Below, in pieces: positions 56,200 through 64,000 of a stretch of 64,000 nucleotides of DNA. The stretch lies in contig NZ_CP096255.1 of assembly GCF_011516635.5 (NCBI RefSeq), positions 1,982,501 through 2,046,500 on the forward strand. Direction: 5' to 3'. Every line of letters starts with the position of its first letter. Within the stretch, counting starts at the first letter, position 1. The translations under genes were made by a program, and so were the position numbers. The notes beneath the pieces were generated by a model. It ran no database searches, had not been told where the DNA came from, and saw only the letters and a list, made by a program, of their open reading frames with translations. This DNA comes from Bradyrhizobium barranii subsp. apii. Its GTDB lineage: Bacteria; Pseudomonadota; Alphaproteobacteria; Rhizobiales; Xanthobacteraceae.

Positions 56200-56360
56200 A
56201 AGGGGGGCGCGTGATGCGCGCAACAGGAACGCGATGCCGCCCAGGATCATGTTCGCGCCGAGCAAGAGTCCTGGAGCCCAAAGCGCGGTGTCCGGGAGAT
56301 CGGTGAACATCCATGCCGCAAGCGCGAGATCGACGACGCCGCTTAAGCGAATCCGAAGGG
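56200..56360 (-). pseudogene. HdeD-like (DUF308) membrane protein fragment
   Basis: Minus frame LRIRLSGVVDLALAAWMFTD followed by ALWAPGLLLGANMILGGIAF LLRASRA resembles the last helices of HdeD-type proteins. No complete gene surrounds it. Confidence 0.5.
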
Positions 56361-56651
56361 CAGCTGCGTTGCTTGATCGATCGCTCGCTGCCCCATTTTC
56401 ATTTGGAAACAGAAGCCAACCTATTGAAATTACTGGAGCGTGTTTCGACGATTTATTCCAAATATGCCTTGAAATCATTGAGTAATTAAGCGGATTTTGA
56501 TTCCGCCATTCTGGCGTTCGCTCAGGGCAGACGTTCGTGCGGAACTCCTGGACTTAGCGCTCCAACCGGCTGTTCATTTGGAAACTAGGCATTTGGAGAG
56601 GCGCCGCCTTGCCGGCGGCCAGGACCCAGTCTCAGCCCGCATCCAACTATC
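56361..56651. other. Intergenic, no gene seen
   Basis: About 290 bp between the HdeD-like fragment and the integrase relic. Mixed composition, with an AT-rich stretch at 56450-56500. Nothing supported. Confidence 0.3.
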
Positions 56652-57299
56652 TCAGATCGCCGATAACATCCGGGCCTCGGTGCGCTTGGCGTATCCCGCA
56701 TAGCTCTCCCGGGTGCGGTGTGCAGATAGGGCACGTCCTTGGCCCTCGGTCAGTTCCGCCTCCTCAAGCTCGGTCATACCCTTGTGACGGCAGGCGCCCA
56801 GGGTGAACTCCTTCGGCAGGCCAATTGCCTTTCTCATGCGCCGGACAACCTTTTTGCATACCAGAGAAGGAGTAAGGCTTGGAAACTCCTTCCTCGACTT
56901 TCCGCAGAATCATGGGTGCGCCGCGACGTACGAGCGTCGCCAGCACCGCCTCGGCTTCCTCATAGAATTTGACAATCTCGCCGGTTGGCAGTCGCTCTTC
57001 CAGCGGATGGTCGATGACGGCTCCGGTCTTGTGGCGTTCGATTCGAATCGTTGGCTTTTGCCCGGCCCAGTAACCGGTCCATTTGATGTGGCCGGCAATT
57101 ACATCTCCGGGCGCATCAACCACTCGAAACAGATGACCGCTGCAGCGCAACACTCCGGCTCGCCGTGCTCCACGCAACCGTGCGCGACCGGCGAACGTGG
57201 TGAACTCCCCCTGGCTACACCACGCAACGGGACACGATCGGCAAGTTGCAGAACACGATCAACGCTGAGAGTGGTGTAGAGGTTTTTCAGCCTGCTCAC
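56652..57299 (-). pseudogene. Tyrosine recombinase (phage/island integrase) relic with two frameshifts
   Basis: Three frames read in order give a continuous integrase: AAVICFEWLMRPE (to about 57110), then DVIAGHIKWTGYWAGQKPTI and RIERHKTGAVIDHPLEERLP to SFSGMQK, then KVVRRMRKAIGLPKEFTLGA CRHKGMTELEEAEL and RALSAHRTRESYAGYAKRTE. The last has the C-terminal catalytic box (R-H-x-x ... H-R ... Tyr). The first shift is a missing G at RPE/DV, the second lies in an A5 run near 56855. Integrases of this type insert islands at tRNA genes. Confidence 0.8.
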
Positions 57300-57562
57300 G
57301 GAGGCTCACATAATCCCGATAGGGCGGGTCTTCCGAGCCGGTCTAGTGCCTGTATCGGTGCGGCTCGCTGCCGGCCTTCAAGCGAGCGGCAGAATTTGAA
57401 CTCGACCTTTTCGCTAAATCGGATCGTTAGGTATCGTGGCCAACTTCAGCCTACCCGGCAATCCCAACCGCGCCTGTTCTCAATCTGTGTTAGAAGCAAT
57501 CTCTTGACTATCGGGATAATGGTGTTGGAAGATAATGGCGCAAATGGCGGAGGGAGAGGGGC
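57300..57562. other. Leader region of the radical SAM cassette
   Basis: No gene. TTGACT occurs about 60 bp before the first ATG and GATAAT further on, but the spacing (21 bp) is not ideal for sigma-70. A strong purine tract GGAGGGAGAGGGG stands just before ATG 57563. Base composition drops from here on, compared with the region upstream. Confidence 0.4.
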
Positions 57563-57769
57563 ATGCCAAAGAAGGCAGCAAAGGAAATAGCTTTCTCGAT
57601 CAAGCTTGTTGGCTTTGATCTCAATAGCAAGCAGATCCAAGCCTTGAACGAAGTGGTTCGCAGTGCTGTAATGGTCGAAATTTCAAAAATGAATTTCCGT
57701 TCTTCAGACAAGATCACTTTTCGTGGCCCCGGTCCTCTGCCTGGTATTGAGGCTTCCGTGGAAGAATGA
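57563..57769 (+). CDS. Small cassette protein A (68 aa), candidate substrate or leader
   Basis: Begins MPKKAAKEIAFSIKLVGFDL, then NSKQIQALNEVVRSAVMVEI in a probable helix, and ends GPGPLPGIEASVEE, with no Cys. Strong ribosome site GGAGGGAGAGGGG. Its stop overlaps the start of the Cys-rich gene (ATGA), so the two are translationally coupled. The size, the first place in the operon and the radical SAM gene downstream would fit a modified peptide or a small partner; nothing in the sequence proves this. I do not recognise a family. Confidence 0.65.
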   Translation: MPKKAAKEIAFSIKLVGFDLNSKQIQALNEVVRSAVMVEISKMNFRSSDKITFRGPGPLPGIEASVEE

Positions 57770-58014
57770 AGATGGCCGAGAGCGCGGGTCTTCTTTGTCC
57801 GAGTTCAGAGCCCGTTCCGGGCGCACTTCTCGTCGGTGTAGTACGGGGCCCCCGTGAAGTAGACATAGTTCCTGCAGTCGCCGTTGATGAACTATTTGTC
57901 GCCGAAGGCTCCACCGCTGGTCCATTAGACGACCGGTTTAGATTCGCAAATGGGTGTGTGAAAGAGAAGTGCAACAAGTGGTTTGAGGGACGGTGTAGGC
58001 TGATTGAAGTCTTA

Positions 58015-58950
58015 GTGTCTGTTCCAAAACATGTTGAGTCGAATGAATCGGTTGTGATTCAAGGTGAGCGGCCTGATTCGATGGGGACGCGCCGCCAATG
58101 TGGACTACCGAGAACCGTGCACGCTACGACCGCAGCCGCCTGCGCTATCCGAGCGACTTGACCGACGAGGAGTGGGCGCTGATCGCGCCTCGCATCCCGC
58201 CGGCCAAGCGCGGCGGCAACAAGCGTACGGTGGACCTGCGCGAGATTGCCAACGGGCTGATGTACATCCTGAGCACAGGTTGCCAGTGGCGCGCGATCCC
58301 CAAGGACCTGCCGCCGCGCTCGACGCTGTATGGCTACTTCGATCTGTGGAGCTGGAACGGCACGCTCGATAAAATTCATCACGCCCTCTATGTCGAATGT
58401 CGCGAAAGGGCCGAGCGCGAGGCTTCTCCCACCGCCGCCATCATCGATAGCCAGAGCGTGAAAAGCGCTGAAAAAGGGGGCCTCATGATCTCCATGGCTA
58501 CGACGCGGGCAAGAAGATCAAGGGCAAGAAGCGGCACATTCTCGTCGACACGCAAGGCCTCTTGATGCACGCCATCGTGCATGCGGCGGACATCCAGGAT
58601 CGCGACGGCGGCGTGCTCCTGATGGCAACGTTGTTCGGCCTCTATCCCTTTCTTCTGAAGCTCTACGCCGACGGCGGATATCAAGGGCCACATTTCCAGA
58701 AGGGGCTGCGTAGCGCTCTGAAGCGCGTGAACCTCGAAATCGTCAAACGCTCCGATCAGGCTCACCGTTTCGTCGTCTTGCCCAAACGCTGGATCGTCGA
58801 GCGTACCTTTGCCTGGCTCGGGCGATGCCGAAGACTGTCCAAAGATTGGGAATGCTTCAATCACAGGGCGCTCGCCTTTCTCAAGCTGGCCTCCATCCGA
58901 CTCATGCTGCGAAAGCTATGCAATCCAAGGTAATCTTTCCGGACAGACTC
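58015..58950 (+). mobile_element. IS5 family (IS427-type) insertion sequence, copy 3
   Basis: 936 bp, same ends as copy 1, duplication TTA (58012-58014 and 58951-58953). It interrupts cassette gene B. Confidence 0.93.
58098..58933 (+). CDS. IS427-type transposase (copy 3), via -1 frameshift
   Basis: Same arrangement as the copy at 159-994: orfA to 58565, the A5G5 slip site, orfB to 58933, with catalytic stretches IIDSQS, YADGGYQG and VERTFAWLGR all present. Probably functional. Confidence 0.88.
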
Positions 58951-59160
58951 TTAGCTGATCAACCAGAATTTCGACGAACGCCGCAATACTGTTCGATAAG
59001 GGGGTCTTGCCGATGGCACTCACAAGTTGGGGCGAGAGCTTGCACCGTTTGTCCCGCCGTTGTTCGGCAACAGCCGTTGAACGAAACGTTAGATACTTTC
59101 CGTGCGACAGGCTCGGCTTTTGAGACTCAAAAGCGAGAGTGACAACTGGGCCCGAGGTTC

Positions 59161-61099
59161 ATGAGGATCAGCCCGACCCCATCCAAATCAAAGCTGTGCG
59201 CGCTGCTCGTGGAGTGTGCGCCGCAAGAGCCGACTGGTTACGCTATTAATTTGTTGAAGGCGGCTGCTCTAAGTAACCCGTCTGTCGCATCCGACTGGCA
59301 GATTGATTGCTTGACCCTCCGGGTCAAGGATTTTTCTGAAGTAGACGATGAGCGGCTTCGATCTCGCAAGCATCTTAGCGTTGTCAGTGAAATCGTGGCG
59401 CGAAACCCGTCTCTTGTGGGGTTCTCCGTATTTGTTTGGAACGTCTCAATAACAACTGCTCTGACACGGATGCTTAAACTCGCCCGTCCCGAAATCAGGG
59501 TGATATGGGGAGGCAAGCTGGTCGAGAACGATTGGCGGAGATTGGCCGAGTCTTGCTCTGAGATAGATTGTTTTTGCATCGGCGACGGAGAGGCAGTCTT
59601 CCCGGCAATTTTAGAGTCGAATTCGGGGAGCGACAATCAGGTGCCCGGCACCGTGATCCGGCGAAACGGCTCTCTAATCGAATTGCTGCCAACCGGCAGT
59701 CGGCAGTCGGCAGCAGACTGCGCCACCAAATCCCTACTTGATGGGATTGATTGACCCGCGAGTAACCCGTACCGCATTCATCGAAACCATAAGGGGGTGC
59801 AGATTCAACTGTTCTTTTTGTGATTGGGGCGGGAAGCAACGCATCTTATTCGACAATGAGCATGTTAAGTCCATTATCAAGAAATGCCTAGATGACGGCT
59901 TTCCGCTTATAGCGTTCCTCGACTCAATTTTTGGCGACAAGGCCGAGCGGCAGGCTGAGTTGCTTCGCTATTTGGTGGAGCATGTCACGGAGGACACGAA
60001 ATTTGCTTTCGAGATTTATCTCGAGATGATGGACTCTGAATGCATCAAGCAAATGAGGAATCTAGCCCAGAGGGGGGCGGTCGCAAAGATCGAGATCGGA
60101 CTTCAAAGTGCCGACTCACAAACCGTTCGGCGATCAAATCGGCCGCAAAACCTAAAAAAATTCGTTCAGCGGTATCACGCATTGGTCGAGTATTTGCCTA
60201 AGATCCGTGATGTCGTCCAAATTGACTTGATTATCGGCCTTCCTGACGAAACGATGGAATCGTTCGGTAGGGGCCTCAACTTGGTTTACTCCCTAGATCC
60301 CGGCGTGATTTCCGTTTTCCCACTTGATGTCTTCCCAGGGTCGGACCTGTGGTCTCAAAAGTCCCTCCTTTCGATCACAGCGTTCGATCAGCCCCCCTAC
60401 AATTTGATATCAACACCGACGATGTCGCTGCACGAGATCGAGTTTCTGACGAGATTGGCTTGGTCTCTGCAAGATCTCCGTCTGCAGTTTCGGGATACTA
60501 TATCGGTCTTGAATCACGTAGTAGATGGCGGAATTTTTCAGTTCATGTGCGATTATCTCAAGCACTCGAAGATGGCGTATTCGGCATACGATCCGAAGTT
60601 AATTGGAATTGAGCAATTTCTTGACTTTGCCCAGTTCGCTGCGGATCGTTCAACCCGGTTCGCTGTCTCCGATCAGTTGGCGGTCAAGCAGCATTTGCTA
60701 TTTGATCTTGCTCCGGCTGCGCTCCTAAGCGGGCGTTTGCGCGAAATCGAATATTTGTTTGCTAGCGATAGTTGTGGTGCTTGGAGCCAGCTTGCCCATA
60801 GAAACGAGTTGCTAGTTGAATTCGACTCGCTTCTCGATGTTGATTCAGTGCGTCAAACAGCATCAACATGCGGCCGCCGCGCACTTCATCGTGGCGCGCT
60901 TTCGGTCGTCCTACAGGCACAGCGCGTTGGTTGTAAGCGGACTGTCCTTGATCGTGACGGCGCGCTGGCCGTCACGCGGGCATTCCCATCTTTCCCCATG
61001 CTTCGGGCCTGGGGAATGGAACGTCAGCCAAGTGGCGATCGAGCTGGCATAGAAGCAGGTTGCGCTGATAGCGAACAGGAGGCTCGGTGTGTCAGCTGA
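59161..61099 (+). pseudogene. B12-binding-type radical SAM protein, frameshifted by a 7-bp repeat
   Basis: N-terminal part (59161 on): Rossmann-like cobalamin-binding-type domain (LCALLVECAPQEPTGYAINL, SLVGFSVFVWNVSITTALTR, VIWGGKLVEN, CFCIGDGEAVFPAIL); no DxHxxG is seen. The radical SAM core follows: FIETIRGCRFNCSFCDWGGK with the CxxxCxxC cluster, then AKIEIGLQSADSQTVRRSNR and QIDLIIGLPDETMESFGRGL. The frames change at two CGGCAGT units (59694-59707); with one unit the protein reads LPTGSRQQTAPPNPYLMGLI through the join. The total would be about 640 residues. It stands 18 bp after cassette gene B and overlaps the FKBP gene by 11 bp. Confidence 0.85.
59694..59713. repeat. Tandem 7-bp repeat in the radical SAM gene
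   Basis: CGGCAGT CGGCAGT CGGCAG: two full units and six bases of a third. Deleting one unit restores the frame between the two domains. Confidence 0.85.
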
Positions 61100-61661
61100 G
61101 TGCTCCTGCCTGGCTCTGCAGAACACGGTGGTTCGCCTGGGCGTTGAGTTTTCCATTGGCGGATTCACCTTTAAGCGCTTCACGGTAAATTCTCCCTTGG
61201 ACTACCTCCATAGGATTGAGGCACCGATACTTGGTTTGGCGCAGGCTATCGATGGAAAGTCTGCTGGATTTTCGTTCCAGCAAAAGATCGCTCCCAAATT
61301 TGCCTTCGGCGAAGTCGATCCAGCTTTAGATCTCTGCATGAGCATCGGCCAGTTTCCAACTGGAGTGCGAAGCTCGCTAAAAGTCGGCTTCCAATTTGAG
61401 AGCGAGATACCGAACTCCGGCAAGTTGAGACAGTTTTCCGTAGTGAGAATCGCTGGGAGCACCGTCTTGGCAACCGGCAATCATCCACTCGCTGGAAAGG
61501 TCGTCGATATTGCGGGCGCGATACTATCCGTAAGGCATGCCGATGAACTGGAGCTACAGCACCAGCATGCCCATGGCCCTTTCACCCGCGTCCATGGGAT
61601 AATTCCGTCGCAAGCCCCGACAAAACTTCAACAACATCCGTGCGAAACAGGATCAGAGTGA
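61089..61661 (+). CDS. SlyD-like FKBP-type peptidyl-prolyl isomerase
   Basis: 190 residues. FKBP landmarks: SPLDYLHRIEAPILGLAQAI DGK, AFGEVDPAL, and the SlyD insert-in-flap signature ATGNHPLAGKVVDIAGAILS. The tail is His-containing (LELQHQHAHGPFTRVHG), as in SlyD metal-binding tails. Its start overlaps the radical SAM stop, so the two are coupled. A prolyl isomerase or chaperone dedicated to a radical SAM operon is unusual; it may fold cassette protein A, E or the enzyme, or deliver a metal. Confidence 0.8.
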   Translation: MSAECSCLALQNTVVRLGVEFSIGGFTFKRFTVNSPLDYLHRIEAPILGLAQAIDGKSAGFSFQQKIAPKFAFGEVDPALDLCMSIGQFPTGVRSSLKVGFQFESEIPNSGKLRQFSVVRIAGSTVLATGNHPLAGKVVDIAGAILSVRHADELELQHQHAHGPFTRVHGIIPSQAPTKLQQHPCETGSE

Positions 61662-61699
61662 TACGACGCAACTAGTATACACAACAGGAGAAAATCGGC

Positions 61700-62008
61700 A
61701 TGTCTAACGAAGCGCCTGACGAAAGATTGTTGAATACAGAGGATGCCGTCCGACTGGCGGATATTCTCTCAGCTCATGTGATTGATGTTCAGCAGCTGAA
61801 TACTCCACGGGAGCTTCCTGAGGGTGATGGACCAGAAACTCGCGTCTATCAGCTGCTGCAATCGCCGTGCTCTTTGCCTGGAAAGGTGCCGGTTGGCAGC
61901 AGCCCCGTCGAGGAAGCAGTTTTAAACGATCAGTTCCTGGAGGAAGCAGCGCGCAGAATCCTTAGTGTCCGACCGAAAAATAAGTTGAGTGATATCAGCG
62001 AGTTCTGA
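61700..62008 (+). pseudogene. Small cassette protein E, 3' end replaced by an IS
   Basis: Begins MSNEAPDERLLNTEDAVRLA after a good AGGAG site. Residues to about 88 (FLEEAARRIL) are native. From 61965 the frame reads into the IS5-type element and stops at 62008. One Cys only (LQSPCSLPGK). The acidic N-terminal half could be a leader and the Gly/Pro/Ser-rich part a core, but this is speculation. The rest of the gene should lie beyond the IS, outside the window. Confidence 0.6.
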
Positions 62009-62059
62009 TTCCATAGGTGTTGCGAAGCATCAAAGGGATCGAGAATGTGGACTGATATC

Positions 62060-63488
62060 GGGGATGTCCCGGGTTCTGTTGAATTTCTGAAGAGGTCGGC
62101 GTTGCCCACCTTGAGCCGGTAGGCTCGGGGTGCTGATTCCACAAAGGAGAGCAACGCCATGACGAGAGATATCACACCGGCTGGTTGGCCGGCGACCGGG
62201 GCTGTGGAGAAATCATTTGCGGAAGTGCGAGCGAGCTTCGATCGGTTCTGCCTTGCGGCAGGAATCGAGGCGCTCGGCACGATGATGGAGGCGGATGTGA
62301 CAGCGGCCTGCGGGCCGCGCCACGGTCGTGATGCGGCGCGGCGGGCGCACCGTTGGGGCCGAACGCGGGGGCGGATCGGTTTCCACGGCGGCAAGATCGA
62401 GGTCGATCGCCCGCGGGTCCGGGGCATGGACGGCCGCGAGGTCACGATCCCGAGCTGGGAAACGGCGGCGCAGGAGGACTGGCTCGGTCGCTGGGCGATG
62501 AACCTGATGCTGATCAATGTGTCGACGCGCCGGTTCGGCCGCGCCGTCCGGCTGCCCGAGGGTGACGTGCCGGCACCGCCCGGATCGGGGATTTCGAAGT
62601 CGGCGGCCTCGCGGAGGTTCGTGGCTCTGTCGGCGGCGCGGCTGGCCGACTTCATGGCTGCCGATCTGTCCGCGCTCGACCTTCTGGTGGTCCAAATCGA
62701 CGGGCTGCATCTCGACGACGATCTCGTGCTGGTGGCCGCGATCGGGGTTGACGGCGAAGGCAACAAGCATCCGCTGGCGCTGGTGGAAGGGGCGACCGAG
62801 AATGCAGCAACGGTTCAGGCCCTGCTGGACAACCTGGTCTCGCGCGGGCTCGACCCGACGGTGCCAAGACTGTTCATCGCCGACGGCGCGAAGGCGTTGT
62901 CGAAGGCGATCCGCCGCACCTTCGGTTCGGCCGCTGCGATCCAGCGCTGCCAGATCCACAAGGCGCGCAACATCATGGAACGCCTGCCGAAAGAGCATCA
63001 TGCGGCCACCCGCCGGGTGCTGCGCCAGGCCTGGGAGCTCGATGACGCCGACAAGGCTGAAAAATTGATCCGCAATCTCGCGCGTCGACTCGACCAGCAA
63101 TGGCCCGGCGTTGCGGCCAGTATCCTCGAAGGCCTCGACGAAATCCTGACTGTCGTCCGGTTGAAGTTGCCGAAGGAGCTTCGCCGATCGCTCGCCTGTA
63201 CCAATATCGCCGAGAACATGATGGGCACCATTCGCCGCGTCACGCGCAACGTTAAACGCTGGCGGGATGCCGGTATGGCCTTGCGATGGGTCGCGGCCGG
63301 TATGATCGAGGCCAACAAGGGCTTCCGACGATTGAAGGCGCATAAGCAATTGTCGGTTCTGCGTGCGGCCCTTCAAGCTCACCACGATCGCATGACAATC
63401 AAGTCCGTTGCCCACGTCACGAGGGCTGCGTAATATTCATTCCGGCAACGTCGACCCGACGTAGTTCAACAGCGATCGGGACATCCCC
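62060..63488 (+). mobile_element. IS256 family insertion sequence, copy B
   Basis: 1429 bp, ends GGGGATGTCCCG, 8-bp duplication CTGATATC (62052-62059 and 63489-63496). It is inserted in the IS5-type transposase, so it arrived after that element. Same element as 16189-17617, opposite orientation. Confidence 0.93.
62159..63433 (+). CDS. IS256 family transposase (copy B)
   Basis: 424 residues, same protein as the copy at 16244-17518: VVQIDGLHLDDDLVLVAAIG, LFIADGAKALSKAIRRTFG, TNIAENMMGTIRRVTRNVKR. Complete and probably the active source or product of a recent jump. Confidence 0.93.
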   Translation: MTRDITPAGWPATGAVEKSFAEVRASFDRFCLAAGIEALGTMMEADVTAACGPRHGRDAARRAHRWGRTRGRIGFHGGKIEVDRPRVRGMDGREVTIPSWETAAQEDWLGRWAMNLMLINVSTRRFGRAVRLPEGDVPAPPGSGISKSAASRRFVALSAARLADFMAADLSALDLLVVQIDGLHLDDDLVLVAAIGVDGEGNKHPLALVEGATENAATVQALLDNLVSRGLDPTVPRLFIADGAKALSKAIRRTFGSAAAIQRCQIHKARNIMERLPKEHHAATRRVLRQAWELDDADKAEKLIRNLARRLDQQWPGVAASILEGLDEILTVVRLKLPKELRRSLACTNIAENMMGTIRRVTRNVKRWRDAGMALRWVAAGMIEANKGFRRLKAHKQLSVLRAALQAHHDRMTIKSVAHVTRAA

Positions 63489-64000
63489 CTGATATCACCC
63501 GGGCACAGTTTGCCCGAGAGGAGCTGCGTTTGCCAAGCGACTTGACGGATGCGGAATGGGGCGTGCTGGAGAGGTTGCTTCCTGTGCGGGCCAATCGCGG
63601 GCGGCGCCCGAAATGGAGCTATCGCGACATCGTCGAGGCAGTACTCTATCTGCTGCGCGGCGGATTGCCGTGGCGCATGCTGCCGCCCACTCTGTTTCCA
63701 CCAATGACCACGGTGCAGTACTATTTCTACCAATGGCGCGACAGCGGATTGTGGCAATCGATCAACCACGCACTCCTGATGCTGGCGCGCGAGGCGATCG
63801 GCCGGGAGGCCTCGCCGACGGCCGGCGTGATCGACAGCCAATCGGTCAAGACCACGGAAAGTGGCGGCCCTCGCGGCTACGACGCGGGAAAGAAGATCAA
63901 GGGTCGAAAGCGCCACATCGTCACCGACACCCAAGGGCTCCTGGTCGGAGCGATCGTTCACGCTGCCGACGTCCAGGATCGTGACGGCACGCCAGATGTC

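Larger units (their letters stand above)
57766..59142 (+). pseudogene. Cys-rich cassette protein B, interrupted by IS copy 3
   Basis: From ATG 57766 the frame gives about 82 codons ending NGCVKEKCNKWFEGRCRLIE VL, then meets the IS at 58015. Beyond it, from 58954, the same frame continues ADQPEFRRTPQYCSIRGSCR WHSQVGARACTVCPAVV to TAG/TGA at 59142. Removing the IS and one TTA copy gives a 145-residue protein with no other lesion. The eight or so Cys fall in two groups: C-x4-C-x7-C, and C-x5-C-x10-C-x2-C. That pattern suggests Fe-S or zinc sites. It lies between a small protein and a B12-type radical SAM gene. Confidence 0.8.
61965..64000 (+). mobile_element. IS5 family element, second type, copy 2, split by IS256 and cut by the window edge
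   Basis: Left end GTGTCCGACCG preceded by TTA (61962-61964), as expected for a TNA target. Its transposase starts at 62045 (ATG TGG A...) and is interrupted after three codons by IS256 copy B. It resumes at 63497 and runs to the end of the window. Differences from copy 1 are few: one base at 62015 (ATAGGTG versus ATCGGTG) and a Lys-to-Asn change near 63594. Confidence 0.9.

Noticed and set aside
57766..58161. 131-aa ORF reading from the Cys-rich gene into the IS
   Set aside because: The last third is IS sequence; the native protein is the one rejoined across the IS.

Overview
The window is high-GC alphaproteobacterial DNA. Gene content and style point to a Bradyrhizobium/Rhodopseudomonas-like member of the Hyphomicrobiales: FixK/FNR-type boxes, tandem Usp proteins, a P1B-5 metal ATPase with a hemerythrin tail, VIT1/CCC1, DUF3240 beside a heavy-metal RND pump. 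It is an accessory region saturated with insertion sequences: three copies of one IS5/IS427-type element, two copies of a second IS5-type element (one running off the right edge), two IS256 copies, one IS1380, one IS21, and relics of IS481 and IS200/IS605. Intact elements have target duplications that can be read directly, so several split genes can be rejoined exactly.

Layout. (1) 1-3.5 kb: remains of a bacterial ubiquitin-like cassette on the minus strand (E2-like, JAB-E1 fusion, DUF6527), cut at a junction with an HMG-CoA-lyase fragment. (2) 3.5-22 kb: an aromatic or acyl-CoA catabolic block: VOC dioxygenase-like protein, alpha/beta hydrolase, aryl/acyl-CoA or AMP ligase, thiolase (split by IS1380), three TetR-type regulators, an FAD amine-oxidase-like protein, and all parts of a three-component ring-hydroxylating dioxygenase (alpha, beta, ferredoxin reductase, Rieske ferredoxin) plus a 3-hydroxyisobutyrate-dehydrogenase-like gene. 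The block is decaying: nonsense codon in alpha, IS256 between the beta start codon and its ribosome site, frameshift in the dehydrogenase. (3) 22-25.7 kb: small secreted and EF-hand genes, fragments of a response regulator and an RND adaptor, and a 3' fragment of tRNA-Gln that looks like an attachment scar. (4) 25.7-49.6 kb: an oxygen/metal stress block (DUF4010 permease split by IS21, AI-2E transporter, two Usp genes, scrambled ABC ATPase + FtsX + HlyD exporter, P1B-5 ATPase-hemerythrin, P2-type ATPase, VIT1/CCC1, cytochrome b, two PepSY proteins, two-component system). FNR/FixK-like boxes recur in front of genes here. (5) 49.8-56.4 kb: CusB/CusA-type heavy-metal efflux with DUF3240 (split by an IS) and a TPR gene frameshifted by an 8-bp tandem repeat. 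(6) 56.6-62 kb: a frameshifted tyrosine integrase, then a lower-GC five-gene cassette: a small 68-aa protein, a Cys-rich protein (split by an IS), a B12-type radical SAM protein (frameshifted by a 7-bp tandem repeat), a SlyD-like FKBP isomerase, and a second small protein. (7) 62-64 kb: nested IS elements.

The cassette at 57.5-62 kb is the best candidate for an undescribed system. Translational coupling and close spacing argue for one operon in which a radical SAM enzyme, a probable Fe-S or metal partner and a prolyl isomerase act together, possibly on one of the small proteins. In this copy it is inactivated by two IS insertions and one slippage event, so function would have to be tested with intact relatives.
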